9,141 nt of DNA, taken from the NCBI GenBank assembly GCA_017395725.1, contig JAFQOB010000098.1, forward strand, positions 1 through 9,141, read 5' to 3'. A program made the translations under genes and the position numbers. This DNA is from Clostridia bacterium. Lineage in GTDB: Bacteria > Bacillota_A > Clostridia > Oscillospirales > CAG-272. How positions within the stretch are numbered: position 1 is the first letter of the stretch; the number at the start of each line of letters is the position of its first letter. A model generated the notes under the pieces. It searched no databases, was not told where the DNA came from, and saw nothing but the letters and a program-made list of their open reading frames with translations. This document shows positions 1-7,020 of this stretch, one piece after another.

Positions 1-181
1 TATTTTTTCTTTTTTTCATACTTTCTTGGTGCCAAGAAAGTATTGCAAAGAATGCACAAAGGGAAGGAGCGTTTCGATTCCCCCACCCCTTTGAACCCCA
101 TGCCCCCAAAACGACCAAAGGTTTTCCACCTTTGGAATCTTCCTTGGTCTGTACAAATTTTATAAAGAATACACAGAGGCA
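1..181. other. Noncoding left-edge region with palindromes, possible dispersed intergenic repeat
   Basis: No convincing gene lies here. The stretch starts with a T-rich run, followed by a perfect inverted repeat at 18-43 (12-base arms, 2-base centre). After that comes a C-rich segment around 79-110 unlike the neighbouring genes, then a second hairpin at 115-135 with CCAAAGG/CCTTTGG arms. Neither hairpin has a T-run directly 3' of it on either strand, so they do not read as ordinary terminators. The mix of palindromes, skewed composition and no open frame resembles multicopy intergenic elements of Clostridia, but one copy in one window cannot prove repetition. The element may continue beyond the left edge. 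Confidence 0.5.
18..43. repeat. Perfect 12-bp inverted repeat
   Basis: The arms ATACTTTCTTGG (18-29) and CCAAGAAAGTAT (32-43) are exactly complementary around a TG centre. Single-stranded DNA or RNA could form a long stem only with loss of the innermost pairs. The T-rich run lies 5' of it on the plus strand, the wrong side for a plus-strand terminator. It could be the end of a small mobile or palindromic element, or a protein-binding palindrome. Confidence 0.7.
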
Positions 182-221
182 AAAAAGGAACTTGCCGTTG
201 GTTGTTGGCAAATTCCTTTTT
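182..221 (-). terminator. Rho-independent terminator of the LysR-type gene
   Basis: Fifteen-base arms at 182-196 and 207-221 surround a 10-base loop. The one non-Watson-Crick position is a C/A mismatch on the plus strand but a G-U wobble on the minus strand, which supports leftward transcription. The stem has A-rich and U-rich ends, so the transcript finishes in a U-tract. It begins only five bases after the stop codon of the regulator. Confidence 0.85.
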
Positions 222-226
222 AGTGT

Positions 227-1147
227 TTACAGATATTTCTTTTTTGTTTCGTTTAGAGATTCAATGAACTTGCGGTCAAGGTTAGTCAGCTTGTAACCGT
301 TTTTATAAATAAGGACGTCTTTGTATACTCTTGTGTTATCTACGCACTTCTTTTGAACGAGATTGTATCTTTCAAGTATTTCAGGGGAGGTGGGGGAAAC
401 CCACATAAACGTTTCGTGGTTTTTGGAAAGAAGGTCAACCTGACTTGCCCTTTCAAATATAAATATACGTCTGTTTATGTTGTCGGGAAGCTCCTCTTTT
501 ACTACTCTTGAAAGAGGGAGCGAGGGAACGAAAGGGTCAGCGTATGCAATTTCGATGAATCCAACAAGGTCATTAAAGGTTATATTATCTTTTTTTGCAA
601 GGGGGTTATCGGCACTCATAAGCAGTGAATATGAGAATTTCGTTACCATTTCGCCCACCAAGTCTTTTTCTTTCATCATTTCCTTAAAATACTTGTCGTA
701 GTTTTCAGCGTAACGGATTATACCGAGCTTATAATCCCTTTCAGTAAGGTTGTGTATGGTTCTTTGGGAGTTAGTTTCTTTGTAAAAGACTTCTACCGGT
801 TCTTTTCCGAGGGTATTTGAGAAGTTGACAAACGCTTCGGAAATATAGTTAGCTCTGGGGACGGATATAGAAAACTTTTTCTTTTTTTCTGTATTGTCGC
901 GGTAAATTTTTTCAACCTCGTCTATTTGACCGAGAATACTTTTTGCATAGTTCATAAACTCTTCGCCTTCAAGGGTAAGAGTCATGCCTTTAGCCGTTCT
1001 GTCAAAAATAGTAATACCGAGACCTGTTTCAAGCTCTTTGATGGAACGGCTTATATTCGGGACGGCAACAAGCAATGCTTCGGAGGCTTTACTGAGGGAA
1101 CCGGCTTTTGCAACCTCGTATGCGTATTTCATATGCAGTATGTTCAT
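227..1147 (-). CDS. LysR-type transcriptional regulator
   Basis: A 306-residue protein of normal length for LysR-type regulators. Residues 1-60 form the winged helix-turn-helix, with the family pattern GSLSKASEALL followed by ISRSIKELETGLGITIFDR. The rest (about 90-300) is the effector-binding domain, which senses a small molecule and changes how the tetramer bends DNA. One local oddity is VAVPNIS in the recognition helix region, where the family usually has SQP. The start at 1147 is supported by AAGGAG seven bases upstream. The gene is monocistronic, with its own promoter (1204-1232) and terminator (182-221). LysR-type genes often sit divergent from their target, but no divergent gene exists here, so the regulon and effector cannot be inferred. 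Family assignment is firm; specificity is unknown. Confidence 0.94.
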   Translation of the reverse strand: MNILHMKYAYEVAKAGSLSKASEALLVAVPNISRSIKELETGLGITIFDRTAKGMTLTLEGEEFMNYAKSILGQIDEVEKIYRDNTEKKKKFSISVPRANYISEAFVNFSNTLGKEPVEVFYKETNSQRTIHNLTERDYKLGIIRYAENYDKYFKEMMKEKDLVGEMVTKFSYSLLMSADNPLAKKDNITFNDLVGFIEIAYADPFVPSLPLSRVVKEELPDNINRRIFIFERASQVDLLSKNHETFMWVSPTSPEILERYNLVQKKCVDNTRVYKDVLIYKNGYKLTNLDRKFIESLNETKKKYL

Positions 1148-1203
1148 AGTGTTACTCCTTTGGCTTAGTTACTTATCCCGAAAAAAGAAAAGTAGTGCTT
1201 TCC

Positions 1204-1232
1204 ATTCTACAGCAACGGCTTTAATTTGTCAA
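1204..1232 (-). promoter_or_regulatory. Sigma-A promoter of the LysR-type gene
   Basis: Read on the minus strand, a perfect -35 TTGACA (1227-1232) and a -10 TAGAAT (1204-1209) are separated by exactly 17 bases. The start of transcription would fall near 1197, about 50 bases before the start codon. A weak GATA-N7-TATC inverted repeat lies just upstream (about 1242-1256) and could be an autoregulatory site, but this is speculative. Confidence 0.8.
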
Positions 1233-1277
1233 TAATTTTTTTCGATATTGGTAGTATCAATTTGAAAAAACATATAA

Positions 1278-1313
1278 AAAACTCCCCGTATCGTGTTAAA
1301 TACAGGGAGTTTT
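1278..1313 (-). terminator. Rho-independent terminator of the LOR/SDH-DUF89 operon
   Basis: Thirteen-base arms (1278-1290 and 1301-1313) close a 10-base loop. The single mismatch on the plus strand becomes a U-G wobble on the minus strand, which points to leftward transcription. The stem ends in A/U pairs and is followed on the minus strand by a T-rich run. It starts 13 bases after the DUF89 stop codon. Confidence 0.88.
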
Positions 1314-1326
1314 AACGTTATATCTG

Positions 1327-2217
1327 TCAATTCATTCGTATGTCGTTGAGTAGCATAGGTGTAAATCTCGGCACGTTGTGTCTGTCTGCGAAGAGCTGAC
1401 ACTTGCACAGGAAGAGATAGTATACATTCTTTTGGCAATAGCGCATTGTTTCAAAATTGCCCTGACCTTTTGCAATAATAACGTCTGCCGAATCAATAAT
1501 ATCTTTTGCATCGTCAGATATTCTGTCAAGGCAGGTTCCGGCAATATTTGAACCGTTAGGTGTAACCCTTGCAATTTTATCAAGTCCGATTTGAAGGGCA
1601 TCTTCCATAGTTGCATCGTTGAGTACGGGTTCACCTCTTACGATAATTTGCAGTTCGAGGTTGGGGTAATCGGTTTGAATTTTTGACATAAAGAGCTTAT
1701 CCAAGGCAACCTCACCGCAGTTGTCGGTAATAAAAACGAGCCTTTTTGCTTTTGAAAGGTCAGCCTTCAGGTTTTCATATTCAACGTTGTCAAATTTAAT
1801 ATCCGACGCAGTTTTGAGCATTTCCTTGAGTTTATTTTCATCTACGCTGTCCATAGCGCCGAAGTCGATATAGTTACCGAGCATAGAATAGCTCATAGCG
1901 AGGCGGAAACCGTCATCAGCTTTTGCTATATTATCGGATAAACCTTTTCCAAGACTGTCCATAAGAGCATTATAATACTTTTTGAGTTGTGTGTAATCCT
2001 CGGATTTGCCGAACATTTCTTTTTGGAGAGAGGTTACCTCAGCGACAATTTCTGGTGCACTTACGGAAAAATCTGCTTTTGATATAATTTCAAGTACTTT
2101 TTGAAAATACTTAACCTTTATTTCCTCGCCCATTTCGCAGGGAAGATTGTTCATATATTTATTCAAAAGGCATTTGATGCACTCGGAGCTTAGTCTGATT
2201 ATATTGTTTTCTGACAT
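1327..2217 (-). CDS. DUF89/ARMT1-like metal-dependent phosphatase
   Basis: A 296-residue protein that I recognise as a DUF89 (ARMT1-like) member of the prokaryotic stand-alone type, close in layout to archaeal proteins such as that of Archaeoglobus. Visible marks are an N-terminal CxxC (C13, C16), the helical-domain motif GNYIDFG (114-120), the catalytic-site motif DNCGE (165-169), VRGEPVLNDAT (193-203) and KGQGNFE (250-256). D165, N166 and D201 are the likely metal ligands by family analogy. DUF89 proteins are metal-dependent phosphatases, proposed to remove damaged or overflow phosphometabolites; the substrate here is unknown. It is the second gene of an operon, 21 bases after the LOR/SDH gene. 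GAGGT nine bases upstream supports the start at 2217. A terminator follows directly. Family call firm, substrate open. Confidence 0.9.
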   Translation of the reverse strand: MSENNIIRLSSECIKCLLNKYMNNLPCEMGEEIKVKYFQKVLEIISKADFSVSAPEIVAEVTSLQKEMFGKSEDYTQLKKYYNALMDSLGKGLSDNIAKADDGFRLAMSYSMLGNYIDFGAMDSVDENKLKEMLKTASDIKFDNVEYENLKADLSKAKRLVFITDNCGEVALDKLFMSKIQTDYPNLELQIIVRGEPVLNDATMEDALQIGLDKIARVTPNGSNIAGTCLDRISDDAKDIIDSADVIIAKGQGNFETMRYCQKNVYYLFLCKCQLFADRHNVPRFTPMLLNDIRMN

Positions 2218-2238
2218 AGTATCTACCTCAATGTCGGC

Positions 2239-3339
2239 TTACATAAGACCGAGGCCTTTTGCCACAATTGTAATAAAGTCCTGAACGTTTGTTACCATAG
2301 TGGTAGCGGAAAGACTGCCTCTGTCGAGGAGCTTGTTTACGACGAACTCGTCAATATCGATAGTGTAAAGGTAAACGGGTCTGACAGTACCGTCTTCGGT
2401 AACTCTGAATGAAGGAGTCATATTACCTGTTGCAATAGTGTGAAGCATAGTTGCAAGACAGATAACGGTGGTGCTTTTTCTTACCATATTACGCATAGCG
2501 GTTTGGCCCTCGTATGCATCACCGATAACTTCAGGCAAAGGTCCGTCATCTCGAATAGAGCCTGTAAGGACAAAGGGAACGTTGTGCTTAACACAGCCGT
2601 ACATAATGCCGTCTTTTATATCGTAATCCTCAACAAACTTATGGATAGAACCGCTTCTTCTTACCCTGTTTATAACGTCAAGATGGTTGTAGTGACCGTT
2701 GGGAACGGAGTGCTGAGTGTAGATATCCTGACCTAAGGCTGTGTGGAGCAAACCACCCTCGAGGTCGTGGGTAGCGAGAGCATTACCCGCCATAACTCCG
2801 TGAACGTAACCGTTTTCAACAAGTGCCTGCATAGCCCTTCTTGCATCATAGTCGAAAGAAAATGCGGGGCCCATAACCCAAACGATATTACCGTGTTCCT
2901 TTTCGTGCTTGAGAAGCTCAAAGAGGTTGTCGTAATCTCTTGCGTAAGAGGTTTCTCTGCTTCTGCCCTGACGGAATACGAATTTATCGTCGTTGGAGTT
3001 TGCCGATTCGTCAACGAAGCCGTTGGTATGAACGAAGATACCCTCTTCGCCCTTTTCTGTTCTGCCGAGAATAACCTTGTCGCCCTTTTTGATGTTGCGG
3101 TTTTCAACAACGGAGAGAACACCGTCGTCGCCTATAACGACACTGGAGTCCATACGGCTGTCTTCTGCAAGGGTCCACTTACCGTTAATTTTGAAATATT
3201 CAGGGTACATAGAGGTGCTGTGGAAGCCCTCTGGAGCTACACCGTCAGCCTCAGCTATTTCAAAAATAACATCGGGCGCGTTTTTAAATTCGGGTAAATT
3301 AAAATCGGGGTGTGTGTATTTTGGAAGCTGAAAACTCAT
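2239..3339 (-). CDS. LOR/SDH-domain protein (TIGR00300-like), probable ornithine cyclodeaminase-type enzyme
   Basis: A 366-residue protein matching the LOR/SDH (TIGR00300) family known from archaea and from the C-terminal half of cyanobacterial AgrE/ArgZ. Family signatures seen are DGVAPEGFHSTS (32-43), MAGNALATHDLE (183-194), NGHYNHLDVINRVRRSGSI (214-232), VPFVLTGSIRDDGPLPEVI (254-272), ATGNMTPS (303-310) and DEFVVNKLLDRGS (330-342). Related proteins have reported NAD-linked ornithine cyclodeaminase activity (ornithine to proline plus ammonia), so a role in arginine/ornithine catabolism is plausible but inferred. It starts directly at the middle domain and lacks the roughly 100-residue N-terminal region I recall from archaeal members. 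The start at 3339 has GAGG nine bases upstream, and promoter 3393-3421 precedes it. It is the first gene of an operon with the DUF89 phosphatase. Confidence 0.85.
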   Translation of the reverse strand: MSFQLPKYTHPDFNLPEFKNAPDVIFEIAEADGVAPEGFHSTSMYPEYFKINGKWTLAEDSRMDSSVVIGDDGVLSVVENRNIKKGDKVILGRTEKGEEGIFVHTNGFVDESANSNDDKFVFRQGRSRETSYARDYDNLFELLKHEKEHGNIVWVMGPAFSFDYDARRAMQALVENGYVHGVMAGNALATHDLEGGLLHTALGQDIYTQHSVPNGHYNHLDVINRVRRSGSIHKFVEDYDIKDGIMYGCVKHNVPFVLTGSIRDDGPLPEVIGDAYEGQTAMRNMVRKSTTVICLATMLHTIATGNMTPSFRVTEDGTVRPVYLYTIDIDEFVVNKLLDRGSLSATTMVTNVQDFITIVAKGLGLM

Positions 3340-3392
3340 TATAATAAACCTCGTTTCTTCAGGTGTTTTTCAATAAAAAAATTATCCCTAAA

Positions 3393-3421
3393 ATTGTACC
3401 ATTTTGCCGAAAAAAAGTCAA
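3393..3421 (-). promoter_or_regulatory. Sigma-A promoter of the LOR/SDH-DUF89 operon
   Basis: On the minus strand, TTGACT (3416-3421) and TACAAT (3393-3398) are separated by exactly 17 bases. Transcription should start near 3386, giving a leader of about 45 bases. No riboswitch-sized leader fits between the start and the gene, so any control is likely at the promoter. Nothing else convincing lies in 3422-3480. Confidence 0.78.
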
Positions 3422-3480
3422 GGGGAAATAACATAAAGACAACCTCTCTTTAATACTGAAAAAGGAATGTTTTCAAAACA

Positions 3481-3510
3481 AAAAACCACTCAAAAAACAG
3501 AGTGGTTTTT
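3481..3510 (-). terminator. Rho-independent terminator of the small membrane protein gene
   Basis: Eleven-base perfectly complementary arms (3481-3491 and 3500-3510) flank an 8-base loop, with the core ACCACTC/GAGTGGT and A/T ends. On the minus strand the stem runs into a T-rich stretch. It begins 16 bases after the stop of the small gene at 3527. The symmetric A/T ends could work in either direction, but only a leftward gene lies next to it. Confidence 0.85.
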
Positions 3511-3526
3511 ATGCTGTTATTATAGA

Positions 3527-3667
3527 TTAAAAATAGCCGATAAGATTGAAAATCATAGCGAACACGCCGAGGAGCATAAGACCGCCCATAATACCGGACA
3601 CTATTCTGATAACGAGCTTATCTTTGTCAGCTCTCGTCATCTTTTTCTTCTTGTTAGTGTTTTCCAT
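3527..3667 (-). CDS. Small single-pass membrane protein, 46 residues, function unknown
   Basis: This short frame codes for 46 residues. The N-terminus is highly charged and lysine-rich (MENTNKKKKMTRADKDK, 1-17), followed by one hydrophobic glycine- and methionine-containing stretch (about 18-46) long enough to cross the membrane. By the positive-inside rule the N-terminus should be cytoplasmic. There is no lipobox or cleavable signal site. Evidence that it is real: an AGGTG-containing ribosome binding site close upstream, a promoter at 3733-3761, and a strong terminator 16 bases after the stop, so it has a full transcription unit. It sits just downstream of the topoisomerase gene, with no terminator between them, so read-through may add to its expression. 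I do not recognise the family. Confidence 0.75.
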   Translation of the reverse strand: MENTNKKKKMTRADKDKLVIRIVSGIMGGLMLLGVFAMIFNLIGYF

Positions 3668-3732
3668 TTCTTTCACCTCAATTTATATAAGTATAACGTA
3701 AAAACGATAATGACTCACAGGGGTCAAGTATG

Positions 3733-3761
3733 ATTATATCACAAGATTGACAAATATACAA
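3733..3761 (-). promoter_or_regulatory. Probable promoter of the small membrane protein gene
   Basis: On the minus strand, TTGTAT (3756-3761) and a perfect TATAAT (3733-3738) are separated by 17 bases. Transcription should start near 3726, about 60 bases before the start codon. An AGGGGT/ACCCCT inverted repeat (3719-3724 and 3761-3766) brackets the promoter; its meaning is unclear. Confidence 0.68.
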
Positions 3762-3778
3762 CCCCTAAATTATATTTT

Positions 3779-5980
3779 TTAATCCAATGACGAGCCGGTT
3801 GCGGGAACTTTAATTTTTCTGCAGCCTTTAGCGGCAGGGTATTTTTCCTCGAAGTCGCAGAGAGCATTAACTATTTTTTGTTTTGGTTTTATCTTAAACA
3901 ATGCCGTACCCTGAGAAGAACGTGTCGTCTTTTCGGTAATAAGCTTCGTATTAATAACAATTGCTTTATTGTTGTCGGCAATCATAAGAAGCTCAAAGGG
4001 CTGTTCTTCGTAGAATACACTGACGATAGGAGACGCAGACGAATATGCGCCGGTAAGCTTTTTGCGGAAAGACTTCGTTTCGTATGCCTTAACAGGCACC
4101 TTTACGCCTTTACCGTTTTCAAATATAAATACAAACTTATGGTCTTCTTTATATTCGTTGAGAACCTTCATAAAGACAACCTTTTCGCCCTCGTCAAAGC
4201 CGAGCTTGGCGGGAATATATTCACCGAGAGAGGAAGCTTTATCGCAGTCAAAGTCTTTAACTCTTGCTCTGTACATCTGTGCTTTATCGGAGAAGAATAT
4301 AAGCTCGTCGGTATTGGTTGCCGATTCTTCTGTTCTGATTTCGTCACCGTCTTTAAGTTTCTGTTCATCGTTGCCGCGAAGAGAAACAAGAGTAATCTTT
4401 TTGAAATAGCCGTCTCTTGTAAGAATGAGTTTAACGTTGTAGTTTTCAACGTATTCCTCTTCTTTATATTCGGAAACGTCATAGTCGTCAATAAGCTGTG
4501 TTTTTCTCGGTTGACCGAATTTTTCTTTGATTTCTTTGAGCTGTTTAGCTATAACCGCCTTAACTTTAGAATCATTTTCGATAGTGTCCTTTAGCTCGGC
4601 GATTTCTTTTTGCAAGGATTCAATTTCCTTAACTCTGTTTATGATATATTCGAGGTTAAGGTTACGGAGCTTAATATCAGCAATGTAGTTTGCCTGAATT
4701 TCGTCAATATCAAAACCGGCCATAAGGTTTGGTATAACGTCTTTTTCGTTCTTTGTTTCTCTGATTATCTGAATAGCCTTGTCGATATCAAGAATAATCT
4801 TGCCGAGACCGAGGAGCAGATGAAGCTTTTCGCTTTTTCTGTCGTGTTCGTACTGCAGTTCACGCTTAACGCAACCCATTCTGAACTTTATCCACTCGGT
4901 AAGGATTTCCGTAACGCCCATCTGACGCGGAATCATATCGACAAGCACGTTAAAGTTACAGCTGAAGTTATCTTCAAGGGGGGTAAGCTTATAAAGCTTT
5001 GTCATAAGCTTGTCGGGGTCGGTACCTCTACGAAGGTCGATAGTAAGCTTAAAGCCGTGAAGGTCGATTTCGTCTCTGAAGTCGGTAACCTCTTTGAGTT
5101 TGCCCTCTTTTACAAGGTCGGTCATACGCTTCATAATAGCTTCTATGGAAGTGGAGTAGGGGATTTCAATAACGTCGATACAGTTAGCTTCTTTGTCGTA
5201 GGTGTATCTTGCACGGAGCTTAACGCTGCCCGAACCCGTTTCAAAAATTTCTTTCATTTGCTCTCTGTTGTATATAAGAGAAGCACCGCAAGGGAAGTCG
5301 GGAGCTCTGACGATATCGAGCATTTTTTCAATATCCGTCTTGGGATTCTTCAAAAGCTGGATAGTACCGTCGCATATTTCGTTAAGGTTAAACGAGCAGA
5401 TAGAACTTGCCATACCGACGGCAACGCCCATGTTGGGTGAAACAAGAACGTTAGGAAATGCCGTAGGAAGTAATGTCGGCTCGGTCATAGAGTTGTCATA
5501 GTTGGGAACAAACTCGACTGCATTTTTGTCTATACCTCTAAATATTTCCGAGCATATAGGGTCGAGCTTCGCCTCGGTATAACGTGCCGCCGCATAAGCC
5601 ATATCTCGACTGTAATGCTTACCGAAGGAACCTTTTGAGTCAACAAAGGGGTGGAGAAGAGCCTCGTTACCCTTGGTAAGTCTAACCATAGTTTCGTATA
5701 TGGAAGCATCGCCGTGAGGGTTAAGCTTCATAGTCTGACCGACGATGTTTGCACTTTTTGTTCTGGCACCCGTCATAAGCCCCATTTTATACATAGTGTA
5801 AAGCAATTTACGGTGAGAGGGCTTAAAACCGTCGATTTCGGGGATAGCTCTCGAAATGATAACGCTCATTGCATAGGGCATATAGTTTTTTTCAATTGTT
5901 TCCGTTATGGGTTGAATAACCGGTATTGCCTCCGGGAGCTCTTCTTCGATTATTGATGCGCTCTTTTTCTTTCTCGCCAT
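3779..5980 (-). CDS. parC: Type IIA topoisomerase subunit A, ParC/GyrA-like
   Basis: A 733-residue DNA cleavage subunit that would act with a GyrB/ParE-type ATPase to pass DNA duplexes through a double-strand break. The winged-helix region carries IPEIDGFKPSHRKLLYTM (46-63) and the quinolone-region motif NPHGDASIYE (87-96). The active-site pair is R133-Y134 in AAARYTEAKL; Y134 is the residue expected to bond DNA. Residues near PTAFPNVLVSP match the intercalating wedge. A coiled-coil region lies at about 445-495. The C-terminal part (about 520-733) is a short, degenerate beta-pinwheel with no GyrA box (QRRGGKG type), which favours a decatenating ParC-like role over gyrase. No partner B subunit is in the window. 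Last gene of the operon: its GGAG overlaps the end of the Sua5 gene, whose stop is five bases upstream. No terminator is seen after it. Confidence 0.88.
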   Translation of the reverse strand: MARKKKSASIIEEELPEAIPVIQPITETIEKNYMPYAMSVIISRAIPEIDGFKPSHRKLLYTMYKMGLMTGARTKSANIVGQTMKLNPHGDASIYETMVRLTKGNEALLHPFVDSKGSFGKHYSRDMAYAAARYTEAKLDPICSEIFRGIDKNAVEFVPNYDNSMTEPTLLPTAFPNVLVSPNMGVAVGMASSICSFNLNEICDGTIQLLKNPKTDIEKMLDIVRAPDFPCGASLIYNREQMKEIFETGSGSVKLRARYTYDKEANCIDVIEIPYSTSIEAIMKRMTDLVKEGKLKEVTDFRDEIDLHGFKLTIDLRRGTDPDKLMTKLYKLTPLEDNFSCNFNVLVDMIPRQMGVTEILTEWIKFRMGCVKRELQYEHDRKSEKLHLLLGLGKIILDIDKAIQIIRETKNEKDVIPNLMAGFDIDEIQANYIADIKLRNLNLEYIINRVKEIESLQKEIAELKDTIENDSKVKAVIAKQLKEIKEKFGQPRKTQLIDDYDVSEYKEEEYVENYNVKLILTRDGYFKKITLVSLRGNDEQKLKDGDEIRTEESATNTDELIFFSDKAQMYRARVKDFDCDKASSLGEYIPAKLGFDEGEKVVFMKVLNEYKEDHKFVFIFENGKGVKVPVKAYETKSFRKKLTGAYSSASPIVSVFYEEQPFELLMIADNNKAIVINTKLITEKTTRSSQGTALFKIKPKQKIVNALCDFEEKYPAAKGCRKIKVPATGSSLD

Positions 5981-5985
5981 ATTTT

Positions 5986-7020
5986 TTACTCCTGTGTTTT
6001 ATTTACGTTAATAATAGTGAAGCCCGCCGCGCGTATAAGCCTGTTATATACGGCAAGTCCCACACCCTTATCCGAGGGGAGCCGGGCATATATTTTATCG
6101 ACTGACATAGAGTCAAATTTTCTCAGCATATCAAAAAGCTCGTGGGCTTGTTTTTGTTCGTCATAGTGACCGCCAAAGGTCAAAAGCTTGTTTGCAGAAA
6201 GCTGTTTTGCGTCCTCGTCAAAGCAGAGGATACCGCAGTTTTCCGTTTGCTGCTTGGTTTTGAAAAACTGAATAATATCTTCATTTCTTCCGTCAATAAG
6301 AAAGACGGGAGAGGTAGGCGCGTAGTGCCTGTATTTCATACCGGGACTTGCGGGTTTTGCCGTTGTGCATTGATTTTTGACAGCTTCATTTATGGTTATA
6401 TCGGGGATTATTTCCACAAGGTCCTCGTATGTAACGAGTCCCGGCCGAAGAATCTCGGCGCTGTTTCCTTTTAGTATAATGACCGTTGATTCAACGCCGA
6501 CGTCGCATTTACCGCCGTCAATAATGGCGTCAACTCTGCCGTTCATATCTTCCAAAACATGCTCGAAGGAGGTAGGGCTTGGTTTGCCGGAAAGGTTAGC
6601 CGAGGGGGCGGCAATGGGACAGCCCGACAGTTCGATAAGCTTGTGTGCGATTTGGTTTGAGGGAACGCGAATAGCGACCGTATCAAGACCGCAGGTGACT
6701 TCATAGGGGATTATATCTTTTTTGGGAAGAATAACAGTTAACGGCCCCGGCATAAAGCGTTCTGCAAGCTTGTAAAAGGTTTCGTTTGTGTGTGCATAAG
6801 TTTCCGCATCTTCAGGCTTTGCAAGATGAACGATAAGGGGATTGTCCATAGGTCTGCCCTTGGCTTTATATACGTTTGTAACGGCATTTTTATCAAGGGC
6901 GTTTGCACCGAGACCGTATACGGTTTCAGTGGGCATTACGACAAGACCGCCGTTTGATATTATATCCGCCGCTTTAGCAATATTGCTTTGTGTGGGGGAA
7001 GTGATTAAAAGTGTTTGCAT
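5986..7020 (-). CDS. L-threonylcarbamoyladenylate synthase, Sua5 type
   Basis: A 344-residue two-domain enzyme that makes threonylcarbamoyl-AMP from threonine, bicarbonate and ATP, the first step of the t6A modification at position 37 of ANN-decoding tRNAs. The N-terminal YrdC domain (about 10-200) shows PTETVYGLG (30-38), KGRP (54-57) and the substrate-binding PSANLSG (139-145). The linker SPGMKYRHYAP (225-235), which closes the active site in Sua5, is intact, and the C-terminal Sua5 domain follows, ending in the usual LPSDKGVGLAVYNRLIRAA (314-332). The length marks it as Sua5/YwlC rather than the short TsaC. The start at 7020 has AAAGGG upstream, 13 bases after prfA. Its position after prfA is common in Firmicutes. 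Confidence 0.94.
   Translation of the reverse strand: MQTLLITSPTQSNIAKAADIISNGGLVVMPTETVYGLGANALDKNAVTNVYKAKGRPMDNPLIVHLAKPEDAETYAHTNETFYKLAERFMPGPLTVILPKKDIIPYEVTCGLDTVAIRVPSNQIAHKLIELSGCPIAAPSANLSGKPSPTSFEHVLEDMNGRVDAIIDGGKCDVGVESTVIILKGNSAEILRPGLVTYEDLVEIIPDITINEAVKNQCTTAKPASPGMKYRHYAPTSPVFLIDGRNEDIIQFFKTKQQTENCGILCFDEDAKQLSANKLLTFGGHYDEQKQAHELFDMLRKFDSMSVDKIYARLPSDKGVGLAVYNRLIRAAGFTIINVNKTQE

Noticed and set aside
18..43. Reading the perfect palindrome as a rho-independent terminator
   Set aside because: The T-rich run lies before the stem on the plus strand, and the minus strand continues into A-rich sequence. Neither direction gives a U-tail after the stem.
1229..1438. A 69-residue minus-strand frame across the end of the DUF89 gene
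   Set aside because: It overlaps the DUF89 C-terminus and crosses the terminator at 1278-1313, so it is a shadow frame.
2743..3297. A 184-residue plus-strand frame opposite the LOR/SDH gene
   Set aside because: It is antisense to a gene with a full set of family signatures and has no recognisable domain of its own.
3339..3434. A 31-codon minus-strand frame whose stop overlaps the LOR/SDH start as TAATG
   Set aside because: The strong promoter at 3393-3421 lies inside it, so transcripts from that promoter would lack its start. The peptide looks like translated AT-rich spacer.
3878..5440. Two long plus-strand frames (238 and 276 residues) opposite the topoisomerase gene
   Set aside because: Their translations are F/V/N-rich without recognisable motifs, and they lie wholly antisense to a gene with intact catalytic motifs. 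They are explained by codon bias of the real gene.
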